In this document: positions 1-9,616 of the stretch, one piece after another
Position numbering within the stretch: the stretch's first letter is position 1
Layout: each line of letters opens with the position of its first letter
Source of the DNA: Grifola frondosa
Taxonomy: Eukaryota; Basidiomycota; Agaricomycetes; Polyporales; Grifolaceae
Reading direction: 5' to 3'
DNA: 64,000 bases
NCBI GenBank assembly: GCA_001683735.1
Contig: LUGG01000006.1
Coordinates: 1,240,001-1,304,000 of the forward strand
Translations under genes and position numbers: made by a program
Notes under the pieces: model-generated
The model's input: only the letters and a program-made list of their open reading frames with translations
Databases searched by the model: none
What the model was told of the DNA's origin: nothing

Positions 1-2016
1 GCTGCCCAAGTTCGAGGACAACTCATTTCGTACGCGGAGATGGCCATGAATCGCCAACACCGCACTCACTTATATTCTGTCTTCGTCATGCATAAATTCG
101 CGCGGCTCATCCGATGGGACCGTGCTGGCGCGGTCGTGAGCGAGAAGTTCGACTACAAGGAGAATCCCGAGATCCTCGGAGAGTTCTTCTGGAGATTCTC
201 GCACATGACGGACGAGGCTCAAGGATATGATCGCACTGCACAACTCTTGAGCTCTCGTACGAAGCTCTTTCGGCTCATGGACACGATGGCTGAAAGAGTG
301 CTACCGGAGCCGTTTGACTACATTCGTCAGCAATTCAAAGACTCGCTCAAGGGGGAGTCGCTCAAGGAGGACGATGTCAAGGTAGACTGGCCTCGATATA
401 AGCTGGCGGTGGAAGACAAAGAGAAGGGGACGCGTTACTTTCTCGTTGGGCGGTGTCATGGTCAATCACCCGATCTGGTTGGACGTGGAACGCGGACGTA
501 TGTGGCCATCGACGTCGAGACAGAGACCTTCATTCATCTGAAGGATCAGTGGCGCTATGCGTCCGACTTTCTTGATGAAGAGGACGAGAGACGAGCAGTT
601 GTACAGGAAGACGAGGGTGAGGAGGAGATGGAAGCAGATGTGTCCTCGTTGCGTCCAGGAGAGCTTCATCTGGAAGGCGACATTCTGAGACACCTGAACA
701 AGACTGGTGTACGCAATGTCCCTACTGTGGTGTGCCATGGAGATGTGAGTGGGCAGGTCACCTTCACGCGGGACGTGTGGAGGCGGATGCCGGAAAGACT
801 GCGGAAAGCCAGCAAAAGTGTGGATTCTGAGGGCGACAAGCGTCATCCGCCTTCGAAACTCATGCACTACCGTCTGGTGGAGAAGGAGGTTGGCAAGCCA
901 TTGAGCGAATTCACGACGTCTAGCAACCTAGTCAGGTTGATATATGATTGCATGATTGGTACGTCTTCACTCTAGAACTGCCAGGCTGTAGTCTGACTCG
1001 CGTCTCACAGCTCACGAGGATGCGATGAAACTCGGTCGTGTTATTCATCGAGACATCAGTTCCGGAAATATGTTGATGTATCCAATCAAAAAGAAAGGCT
1101 TCACATCATTTGTTTGGATGGGACTGCTGAACGACTGGGAGTTTTCGAAGCCCATCGCAAAGCCCGGCGCAACTGACGTCGCACGCCGGGCCGGTCGCAC
1201 GGTGAGATTCATTTTTAATGTGCATTATTCCATATCTCAAGTCCGTCGTCAATAGGGGACTTGGCAATTTATGTCGGCGAATATTCTTGATGACAAATCT
1301 CGGCCACCAACGATTGCAGATGAACTCGAGTCATTCTTCTATGTCCTCGTCTACTATGGAGTCCGGTACTTGAATCACAACTGCAAGGACGTCGGACACT
1401 TCTTCAATCGCTTCTTCGATAGTTATACCTTCAACAATGGCGAATACACTTGCGGAGAATCCAAGCTCAGGACGATGGAAGGCGGAATCATCCACGGGCT
1501 GGCAAGGAGAAACTCCGTTTCATTGGCATTCCTTCGCACCAACATCCATTGAATACGCTCATTGAAACCATGCTATCGTGGTTTCAGGGACTTTATTATG
1601 TCGCGAACTATGAGAGCGAACTCCCTCATACCGCTGCTCAGGCCCGCTCTCCCGCACGTAACCAAGGTGCCAATTTATTGGAAGATGCGCAATATGCCGA
1701 TTTATGGCAAGATTATAGTTTAGATTCCGATGATCAAGACGATTCCGATTCCGAACCCGTCGAGCTCGCCACCAGGAGAAAGGCTGCCGCACATTTGGAT
1801 AGTCATAGAGCCATGCAGAAATTGTTTCTGAGAACTCTTGCTGGTCCTGGTTGGCCACACGATGACAAGTTGGGAGATCAGTTGCCGCAGGATTATACTT
1901 CCAAAAGGACGCGCGGGAGCAAGCCCGATGGCGATGCTGCACCCACTGGGGAGAAGCGCCCCCGAGAAGATATTCTTGCTGAAGCTCATCTGAGAAAACG
2001 TCCCAGGCGCGAGTAA
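1..2016 (+). pseudogene. FunK1 fungal protein kinase, copy A (5' end outside window, frameshifted)
   Basis: This is a fungal-type (FunK1) protein kinase-like gene. The open frame already runs at base 1 (residues AAQVRGQL) and aligns inside copy B, so the true start lies upstream of the window. Exon ends about 958; the next exon begins near 1012 with HEDAM and carries the catalytic-loop motif VIHRDISSGN and then GLLNDWEFSKP. A 54-bp intron at 1202-1255 follows, and the last exon begins GTWQFMS at 1256. Against copy C the frame is lost near 1496 by one missing base. The second frame resumes at GKEKLRF and continues to TAA at 2014-2016, ending in the basic tail RKRPRRE. FunK1 proteins are an Agaricomycete-expanded kinase-like family whose substrates are largely unknown. 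The family call is firm; the pseudogene status depends on that single base. Confidence 0.8.
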
Positions 2017-2617
2017 TCCTCTTATGTTCGGTGCTCGAGACATGACCAAATTTATTTTCCCCGTACCATCCGAATCAACGATAGTCATGTCTACTGATTC
2101 CCCAGTTATTGTGTATCCTCATCTGTGTATTTATTAGTCTGTAGTACGGCGTAAACTGCTCATCTATTGTATCATATGTGTTCTGCATCGGATACCGCTG
2201 AGATTTGTTGATGTGCACGAACATGGACGGTCTATCACTGATTCGCCATGGCGGCGCGCCGGCCGACTGCAACATCTTCGGCTGGACTGTCATAGAGCCC
2301 AAGAAGGTAACCCCAATATTGAATTCATGGCCTGTAGATCTCATCGCTGCCGCGGATCCTACTCACCCGATCTCGTCGTATATCTGATTCCGTGAAGCTC
2401 CTTATTTGTCGAACATCCATATGCGTAACATATATAGTCTTCTGACAATTATGGCGATAGTTTATACATTGGCTTGGGCATTCGCATTCAGACCCGTCAT
2501 CAATTCTGAGCACCGTATGACAGAACGTCAAGTCTTCTGCTTGGACCTCACCTTCATCGTATCATTTATATGTGTCAAGATTGATAAATATAATTACGTT
2601 TTAGAAACTAATTTCAC
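2017..2617. other. Intergenic, no gene seen
   Basis: I see no supported gene in this 600-bp stretch. A short motif near 2370-2396 (GATCTCGTCGTATATCTGAT) recurs with small changes near 8495-8522 and 21300-21335 beside FunK1 copies B and B'. It is probably debris from earlier duplications. Confidence 0.5.
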
Positions 2618-2817
2618 CATGCGGCCGGCTCTGCATGCAACGTGAGCTGCACCGTGCTTTGTGATGGGCTTTGAAAGCTCCCGGTCATTCAGAAGTCCCG
2701 TCCAAACATATCTTGTGAGGCCTTGTCTATTTTCAACTTTGATTGGATACATCAGCAGATTTCCAGTGCTGACGTTTCGATGAAGGATACGGGCGAGATT
2801 CACGACATCCTCGTGAG
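2618..2817 (-). pseudogene. Isolated FunK1 exon 3 relic
   Basis: On the minus strand exactly one FunK1 exon is preserved: HEDVVNLARILHRNVSTGN, then YPIKVENRQGLTRYVWTGLLND and ACRAGRM. It is about 200 bp, the same length as exon 3 of copies B and C, and the AG/GT-like borders are still visible. No flanking FunK1 exons are present on either side. The catalytic Asp of HRD is replaced by Asn (LHRNV), which would abolish catalysis in a kinase. It is a dead fragment of a paralogue most like copy D. The homology is clear. Confidence 0.85.
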
Positions 2818-3085
2818 CTATGCTAATATACTATAAGCGTAAGTACCTCACTCACGTGCGGTAAACGTCGACTGAGGATACCAGAACATATCGCTCTGTA
2901 TGAGTCTCAGATAAAGAACACTAGTACACGTCTACATTAAATTTTCAAATGAATAGCAACACATAATGGGCATTCGTACAAAAATCTGATCCATTCAAGA
3001 CTGAGAAGATACCTGTATTTTGAATTCCTCACTCCAAACACCTCTCATAAGTCAAATCACAATCGACCTTTATCCGCATTCTCAT

Positions 3086-4615
3086 TCACCTCGACAGAGG
3101 TAGCGATGGAGCGTGATTTATCTGCGAAAATGCTAAAAATGCCCCTCCAATCTCACCAAGCATATCCTGAGTCACCACACCTATTTCCGCTTCTCGACAA
3201 AAGGTATCATTGAACAACTATATTGAAGGACAGGTACGCACCTCTATCATGTTTAGCGAAAGCTATCTTATATGCAGTCCGCGTGACCATGGATCCACCC
3301 ACAGCCGCAAGTAGGGGGATGCGTGAAAGTGGAAGGGACTGGTCGCTGTTGTCGTACGCACCATCAGCAAAGTATGGCAGGACGACATACTGGAGTCGGG
3401 ACTCCGAATGCCTAGAATAAGGAGTAGAAAGTGTACACACCCAAATGCTCCATCTTCGTAACACTTGCCCCACGCCATGATCGCACCGACCGTGCCACTC
3501 AAGATATCGCCTTGTCCGCCACAGTTTCAAACCTCCCGCCACGTCGACGTCTACTTGCTCTTCCGTCGAGTCGCCCTCAGGAACCTACATAATGTCACAT
3601 CATATTTGACGTCATCCAATTGACCAAGTAACGTCCTCATACCTTGCTCAAGTGGGCCTCCGCATTCGCCACGCCTGTGCTCGTGCAAATAATGTCGCTG
3701 CCACCCTTACGCAGAATAGTTACGCCATCAAGCGCGCGGGGAACACGCAGGCACGCTCCCCATCGGGAGTGGCCGGGTCAGTATTCTAAGAGTCAATCAG
3801 CGAACGCGAGAGATTGGGTATAGCAGTGAGATAATCAACACGCACGACATTTTCACTCAGCCGCTTGAACTCGACGACGTTTGGCGTGAGCACCGTCCGG
3901 CGATATCCACGTATAAGAGCAAGATCCTGACCGATCATCCATAGCGCATCCGCATCCAGCACAACATACATGCCCCACCGAGGATACAGTATACATCAAT
4001 CGTCACCGCATGAAGTGCACACAGAGTCAACGGTGCGACGTGCCTGGTCCTTAGCTATGTTGAGCGCAAGCTTGGCAAAACGAATCATGTAGTCTTCCCA
4101 TCCAAGCCCTGGACCGAGCACGAGGACATGAAGCCGAGCGAGAAGAGACGAAAGAGTGGGTTTGATGGAATATGGAATCCTACGAACGAGGGGCAACGTT
4201 GAGAACCGAGTCAATACATGCCCGTAGAGAGTACTTCTCACTCTTCTTCACGCAGGATCGGGTGCACAATCAGGTCGGGCGAGTAAGATTTAATCGCTCC
4301 AACGGCAGTAGGAGAACAGATCACATGAGAGAGGTCCACTCCCTGCATATCTCGTGAGCATATCTCTCACGGGGAACCAAAGAATTCGGAATGGGATCAC
4401 ATATAATGCGCAAGGGCAGACATAGAGGCGAAGAACGGCGCACCCGTGTAGCTACAACGAGTGATGAATGAACTATGCTAGGTGAACAGTGGATTTACGA
4501 ACTCAAGGGCGCCCCCGAGGACACCTACACGGCCTTACTGTCCCTTGTGGAGGGACCCGTTGAGGGGAGGAATCAACTGCTTGAGCTGCTCGATAATGTG
4601 TCCGAGGATAGGCAT
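3086..4615 (-). pseudogene. ATP-dependent NAD(P)H-hydrate dehydratase pseudogene
   Basis: The minus strand carries a decayed copy of the ADP/ATP-dependent (S)-NAD(P)HX dehydratase (YjeF C-terminal/NNRD, CARKD-like), an NAD(P)H-repair enzyme. Recognisable blocks in order are LIPPLNGSLHKGQ and GRVGVLGGALE near the start; [34 protein letters not shown] near 4100; [10 protein letters not shown] and [13 protein letters not shown] near 3850-3970; [18 protein letters not shown] near 3480; [17 protein letters not shown] near 3300; and the C-terminus VVTQDMLGEIGGAF ending at TGA 3086-3088. Breaks include an in-frame stop directly after HKGQ, a frameshift after ILREE and damage between the VVEFKRL and GQGD blocks. 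Short introns remain visible. With several independent lesions this is a real pseudogene. A functional copy is expected elsewhere in the genome. Confidence 0.85.
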
Positions 4616-5112
4616 GACGATACGAGTATCACTGTCGAGGTCCTAGTGAAGTGGCCACCGGCGTGCGTTCCGCTTTCTCTCTCCTAAATAATGACTCGCC
4701 TTAGCTCAGGAGAATTCAATACACAAAAGTATCATTCACGGAGAGATGCTAGTCGACGGACGTCCAGACAGTCATCGACCATGGAGAACTGTGATAGAGG
4801 TGTCACAACAGTGTCGGTTGGTCACGTCGCGTTCGTCACAAAGTTGATTCTCGAGTCTTGTATTCTGGCGCTTCAACAGTTCAAACATTTCCAGGATTTC
4901 TGTAAATTGGCATACGTTGCATATAGACCAGTTTGATTTGTTTAAAGTATAGTATGACGGCGCTGTGAACGCGCCTAATGTGCGTAGGTTCAAATCAGAT
5001 TGTCTTGGTGAGCCACCGTATTGACGACCTTCCCAAAGCTTCGTTTGCGGTCCATCCGCTCTTAGATCAATATTGGCAGGAGTCGAAATTTTTTTCAGGA
5101 AGGTAGGCATAC

Positions 5113-5326
5113 ACGCGAACGATCGAAGTTGCCGCTGAGTTTCGGATAATCCTCTAGACAAAGGACAACGCCACGAGGCGACCTGATTTCGACGTGTGGC
5201 TCCGAACTAAAACATAAGCGAGCTGGAGCCACCGCGATTGCTGTGTGGATTTGAAGATTATTTAAACTGCGCCTTGACACAATGTGAGCCACCTCACCTT
5301 TTCCTCCCCGCCTCCCTCCCCCGACC
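5113..5326 (+). promoter_or_regulatory. FunK1 copy B promoter region
   Basis: The 200 bp before the copy B start codon is conserved without change in the inverted copy B'. It contains an ATAAGCGAGC box at about 5213-5222. The same box occurs upstream of C, C' and D as ATATAAGCGAGC, about 185 bp before the chosen C start, so it may be the shared core promoter element of this FunK1 set. A leader with CCACCTCACC and a CT-rich stretch precedes the ATG. Confidence 0.45.
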
Positions 5327-8047
5327 ATGGATTCCTCCGATGAGCTCGACGCTGAAGAACCTCCCGCCCCACAGATCCGAGGAGGATCTCCTGCCAGGAC
5401 ACCAGGTATGGCGAAATTCGCCAAAGACGCAGCCAAGACTCTCGGCAGCCATCCCAAATCTGGAGAGGAACGAAAGTTGCTCGCGTACGACATGAGCGGC
5501 AAGTGGGCCAAGCTCAAGATCCGTCTTTCTTGAACTCCATGGCTGTCAACTCAGAAAGGATACTGTTGCAACACCCCGACTACAGGGGCATGTTTAACGA
5601 CATTCCGAAGAAGGCGGGACCGGAAATCGAGTTGTATAAGATCTTCGTATGTGGCACCGTTGTGCTCGTTGCATTTCATCGTCAACTGAATTCCTGTTTA
5701 GTGTAAAGCAATAGAAGAGGGTAAGATTTGCCCAGGATACAAATGCATTCCCTGCGATACGAAATACGATATGGACGATCCGGGGAAGAATAAAGTGGAC
5801 GTCGGAATGTACAAAATGAACGGGGCTCCCAAGGACAGACGACCAAATTGGATTCATCAAAGCATGTGGATCGAGTTCAAGAAGAAGGGAAGGAAAGACG
5901 ATGCGTTTAACGACGCGGCAAAGAAACTTTTCGAGGTCGATTCTCAACACGCTGCTCAAGTTCGAGGACAACTCATCGCGTACGCGGAGATGGCCATGAA
6001 TCGCCAACACCGCACTCACCTATATTCTGTCTACGTCATGCACAAGTTCGCGCGGCTCATCCGATGGGATCGTGCTGGCGCGGTCGTGAGCGAGAAGTTC
6101 GACTACAAGAAGAATCCCGAGATCCTCGGAGAGTTCTTCTGGAGGTTCTCGCACATGACGGACGAGGCTCAAGGATATGATCCCACGGCGCAGCTCGTGA
6201 ACCCTCGTACGAAGCTTTTCCGACTGATGGACAAGATGGCTGAGACAAAGCTACCGGAGCCGTTCGACTACATCCGGGAGGCGTTCGCACAGTCAATCGA
6301 GGGAGGTGGCCCCGATACAAGCTCACAGTCGAAGACAAAGAGAAGGGGACGCGTTACCTTCTGGTTGGGGAGGCTCATGGTGAGAAGCCTGATCTGGTCG
6401 GTCGCGGAACACGTAGTTTTGTTGCAGTCGACGTCAAGACCGAGACGTTCGTGCACCTGAAGGATCAGTGGCGGTATGTGTCGGACCTCCTAGTCGAAGA
6501 ACAGAAGATGCACGAAGATACAGTGGAAGCGACGGAAGATGACGACGAGATGGATGGCGATGAGACGGATGGCGATGAGACGGACGACGATGAGACGGAC
6601 GAAGATGTGGAAGAAGAAGATGATGAGATTGATGAAGATGTGGATGAAAGCGAGGACGATGACTATCCACTGCGTCCTGGCGAGCTCCATTTGGAGGGCG
6701 ACATTCTCTCACACCTTAACAAGTCCGGTGTCCGCAATGTTCCTACTCTGTTATATCACGGAGACGTCGCTGCACAGGTCACAGAAACGCGGTCCGTCTG
6801 GACGACGATGCCGGAAAGGCTCCGTAAAGGCAGCAGCAGCATGGATTCTTCGGGCGACAAGCGCCACCCTCCCTCAACGCTTGCGCACTACCGTCTGGTC
6901 GAGATGGAGGTAGGCAGGCCATTGAGTGAATTCAAGACGTCCCTGGAGCTGGTCAAGTTGATCTCTGATTGTATTATAGGTGAGCTGTGATCCTAGAAAT
7001 TCAAGGACAGTACGCTGACTCGACTTGCATAGCTCACGAGGACGCAGTGACACGTGCTCGTGTACTTCACCGAGACATCAGCTCTGGCAACATACTGATG
7101 TATCCACTTAAAGTCACGAGCAAGAAGGGCGTGACGAAACATGTATGGACGGGACTCCTCAATGACTGGGAGCTTTCAAAGCCTATTGCAATACCTGGAA
7201 CCGTTGATTCGCCTCGCAGGGATGGCCGCACGGTAATATTCCTTTACGACATGCATCGCTGTAATAGTACTAATTCTGTTATCTATAGGGAACCTGGCAA
7301 TTTATGTCAAGTGCCATCCTTGACGACAGATTCAGACGACCGATGATTGAAGACGAACTCGAGTCGTTCTTCTACGTACTCCTCTACTACGGTGTCCGCT
7401 ATCTCAAACACAATTCGACGGACGTCGCCACTTTCATGCTCGACTTCTTCGACAGCTATTCATTTTGCAATGGAGAATACAGGTGTGGATATAGCAAGCG
7501 GGCCGCGATACGCCTCGCCGAACTCACATGGTCCGATAACGAGAACATTATCTTCACAGGCGAAGGTTCGCAACGACATCCGTTAAACCATCTCATTGCC
7601 ACGATGATGCCGTGGTTTCAAGGGCGCTACCGTGTGATGGCACGCGAGAAAGAGCTCCGCGAGCCATCCGATAGTGGCACGCAGGTGAAGACAAAAACCA
7701 ACGAATATACCGATTTCGTGTTGGATGAAGACATTGACTATGAAGACGACGACGATTCTACGGAGGATGAAGACGAGACTAATGCCGATGGTGACGAACT
7801 CAAGTTTGTAAAGGCCGCCTCGAATTTGAAAGGACATCGCGCAATGCGTCTGTTGCTGCGGAAGGCTGTTAGAACCGCAAATTGGCCTAGTGACGACAAG
7901 CTTGGAGATCAGTTGCCGATGAATTACACTTCCAAAAGGACACGCGGGAGCAATACAGATAGCGATGCTACCACCACTGGACAGAAGCATCGCCCACAAG
8001 ATTTGCTTGCATATGCTTGGCTGAGAAAACGTCCCAGGCGCGCGTAA
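5327..8047 (+). pseudogene. FunK1 fungal protein kinase, copy B
   Basis: This is a four-exon FunK1 kinase-like gene: 5327-5646, 5702-6979, 7033-7232 and 7289-8047, with GT-AG introns of 53-56 bp. The N-terminal region (MDSSDELDAEE, KLLAYDMSGKWAKLKIRL) is followed by the FunK1 domain with RTHLYSVYVMHKFARLIRWD, a long acidic insert, VLHRDISSGNILMYP and VWTGLLNDWELSKP. The C-terminus has the basic tail TSKRTRGSNTD...LRKRPRRA, a plausible nuclear localisation signal. Two frame breaks are seen: one missing base near 5527, absent from B', and a shift near 6303-6312 that B' shares and which therefore predates the duplication. The shared lesion makes it probably non-functional unless an unrecognised splice repairs it. 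Beyond about 7148 it differs clearly from B'. Confidence 0.85.
6535..6660 (+). repeat. Coding acidic minisatellite in FunK1 B
   Basis: A GATGAGACGGATGGC-like unit of about 15 bp is repeated and then decays into GAAGATGTGGAAGAAGAAGATG. It encodes a run of Asp/Glu/Thr between the N-terminal part of the kinase-like domain and the conserved PLRPGELHLEGDIL block. Copies A and D carry a much shorter acidic linker here, so the repeat has expanded within this lineage. The mirrored copy in B' is at about 23130-23260. Confidence 0.8.
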
Positions 8048-9279
8048 TCGCCACCTTTCTTCGGTGTGCGGAACAAGACGCTTATGATGCCAATGATACC
8101 ACACCTCCCGCTAACCTTCCGCCAGTGCTCCGTCCACGCTCATATCTATCTTATTGATACCCGCATCCCGCTCTCAGACCATCACATTTACCACGTATCT
8201 ATATTGTATATCAGATCGATAATTCTGTCATGTGTTCTGTCATGTGTGTCGTACTTGTATTGTAGTATACGTGTTCTGTGGCGTATACCCTCATCATATC
8301 AACGTGTTTCCGTGCCATAGTAAATGAGCAATTCGAGCAATTCGAAAGGGTATTTTTATCAGACTCAAAGAAGGAGGGTGAGAATAGGAGGTTGCATAAA
8401 ATGACAAAAACGACGGCGTATCTACGTACAGCAGTACTGCGGCTGTTGCGAGAAACATCAACGTTAAACGTTAACTTAACATCACTCGATCTTCACGGAA
8501 TCAGATGTACGATGAGATCGGGGGAGGACACAAGGCAACGCGGACCAGAATTCCAGTACTTCCGAGGTGAAAGCTGAAAATCTAATTAAAGTCCGCAGAT
8601 GGAATCTTCAAAGTCACACTTCAGGTCACCTAGAAACTAAGCACAAGGAGATAAGGCAGGAATCATGTCGCATCTGTTATTATTTAGCATAATGGCAGAT
8701 ATGATTATTATAATCATATAGGTCATTTCATCGCTGATCTACTTATAATCCCTATTTTCACACGATGTTGGGCGTACCAGCCTGTATCCGGGCCAGCTCA
8801 AAGCGAAGTTGTCCTGGGTCGAATCGATCTTGCTCGTTCAAAATATTTTCTCAAATGCCGTACTATCTAACGGATGCTTCTCCTCCATCTGTGCCGGATC
8901 CTCCATTCGCGTGAATCCCAACGAACCTTTCCGAGGCCGGTGCCGTCCCCAGCTAAACCATCGTTCGAGGGGCATACATTATTCAGCTCGCGCAAGATTC
9001 CAGTCCGTGAACCGGAGAAACGCATGCACGAATATTGCGTGAGCTCATAGAAATGCCCAATTCTGTCGTCGCAGGTTCCAGTGTGCACTTCGCGCGCTTC
9101 TCTTCTACAATAAGTTCAGACTCGTCGTCCTCGCTGTTTGATTAAAGTGCTTGCGCGCGCAGAAACTTGATAACTCTTGCGTCTGGGATGCGCGCGCGCA
9201 TGTTCGATGCATGGAAGCAATCGCTTCCGTAGGTGAGTTTCCTGATGAGCACCGTATTCAGGAGAGTTATCACACGAAC
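8048..9279. other. Spacer between FunK1 copies B and C
   Basis: No gene is supported here. The whole stretch is homologous, in reverse orientation, to about 20.55-21.76 kb between gene D and copy B' in the other arm, with scattered substitutions and indels. It holds a copy of the GATCTCATCGTACATCTGAT-like motif near 8495-8522 and an AT-rich patch near 8670-8760. Small open frames are not conserved between the two arms. Confidence 0.6.
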
Positions 9280-9616
9280 GTAGAGCTGATACCAGACATT
9301 GTGTCAGACAGAGCTGATTGAAGGCGTTATGTGCGCATAAATAAAACTTACTTTCTCCGGATAGTACACGAACATCTAGATTCGGGTAATCCGCCGGACC
9401 GATTCTGTATGTGCCACAACGCGCCACAGAAATATAAGCGAGCCATGCTGCTGTGCTCCGTTTCAGCGTGCTGTGCTGGAATGTGAGCCACTATCTCTAC
9501 TCATCTCTGCTTTTCCAGCGCAGATTACTCACTGCGGCTCCTAGTCGAACAACGTTGCATGACACCAGCAAGTCATCCAGCGACAAGAAGACTCACCCCA
9601 ACGACATCATCTATCT
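9280..9616 (+). promoter_or_regulatory. FunK1 copy C promoter region
   Basis: This region is conserved almost exactly upstream of C' (16216-16553) and more loosely upstream of D (about 20224-20560). It carries AAATATAAGCGAGCC at about 9430-9444 as a TATA-like box, preceded by a conserved block with CCGGATAGTACACGAACATC and GCCACAACGCGCCACAG. The upstream limit of identity with C' is abrupt at 9280. Confidence 0.5.

Noticed and set aside
4980..5030. GGTTCAAATC resembling a tRNA T-loop
   Set aside because: No matching acceptor stem, D-loop or anticodon arm in the right spacing. No tRNA or rRNA gene was recognised in the window.
6490..6690. Minus-strand hydrophobic open frame (and its mirror at 23104-23304)
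   Set aside because: It is the antisense of the Asp/Glu minisatellite of FunK1 B/B', which always reads as Ile/Leu/Val/His-rich on the other strand. No independent gene.
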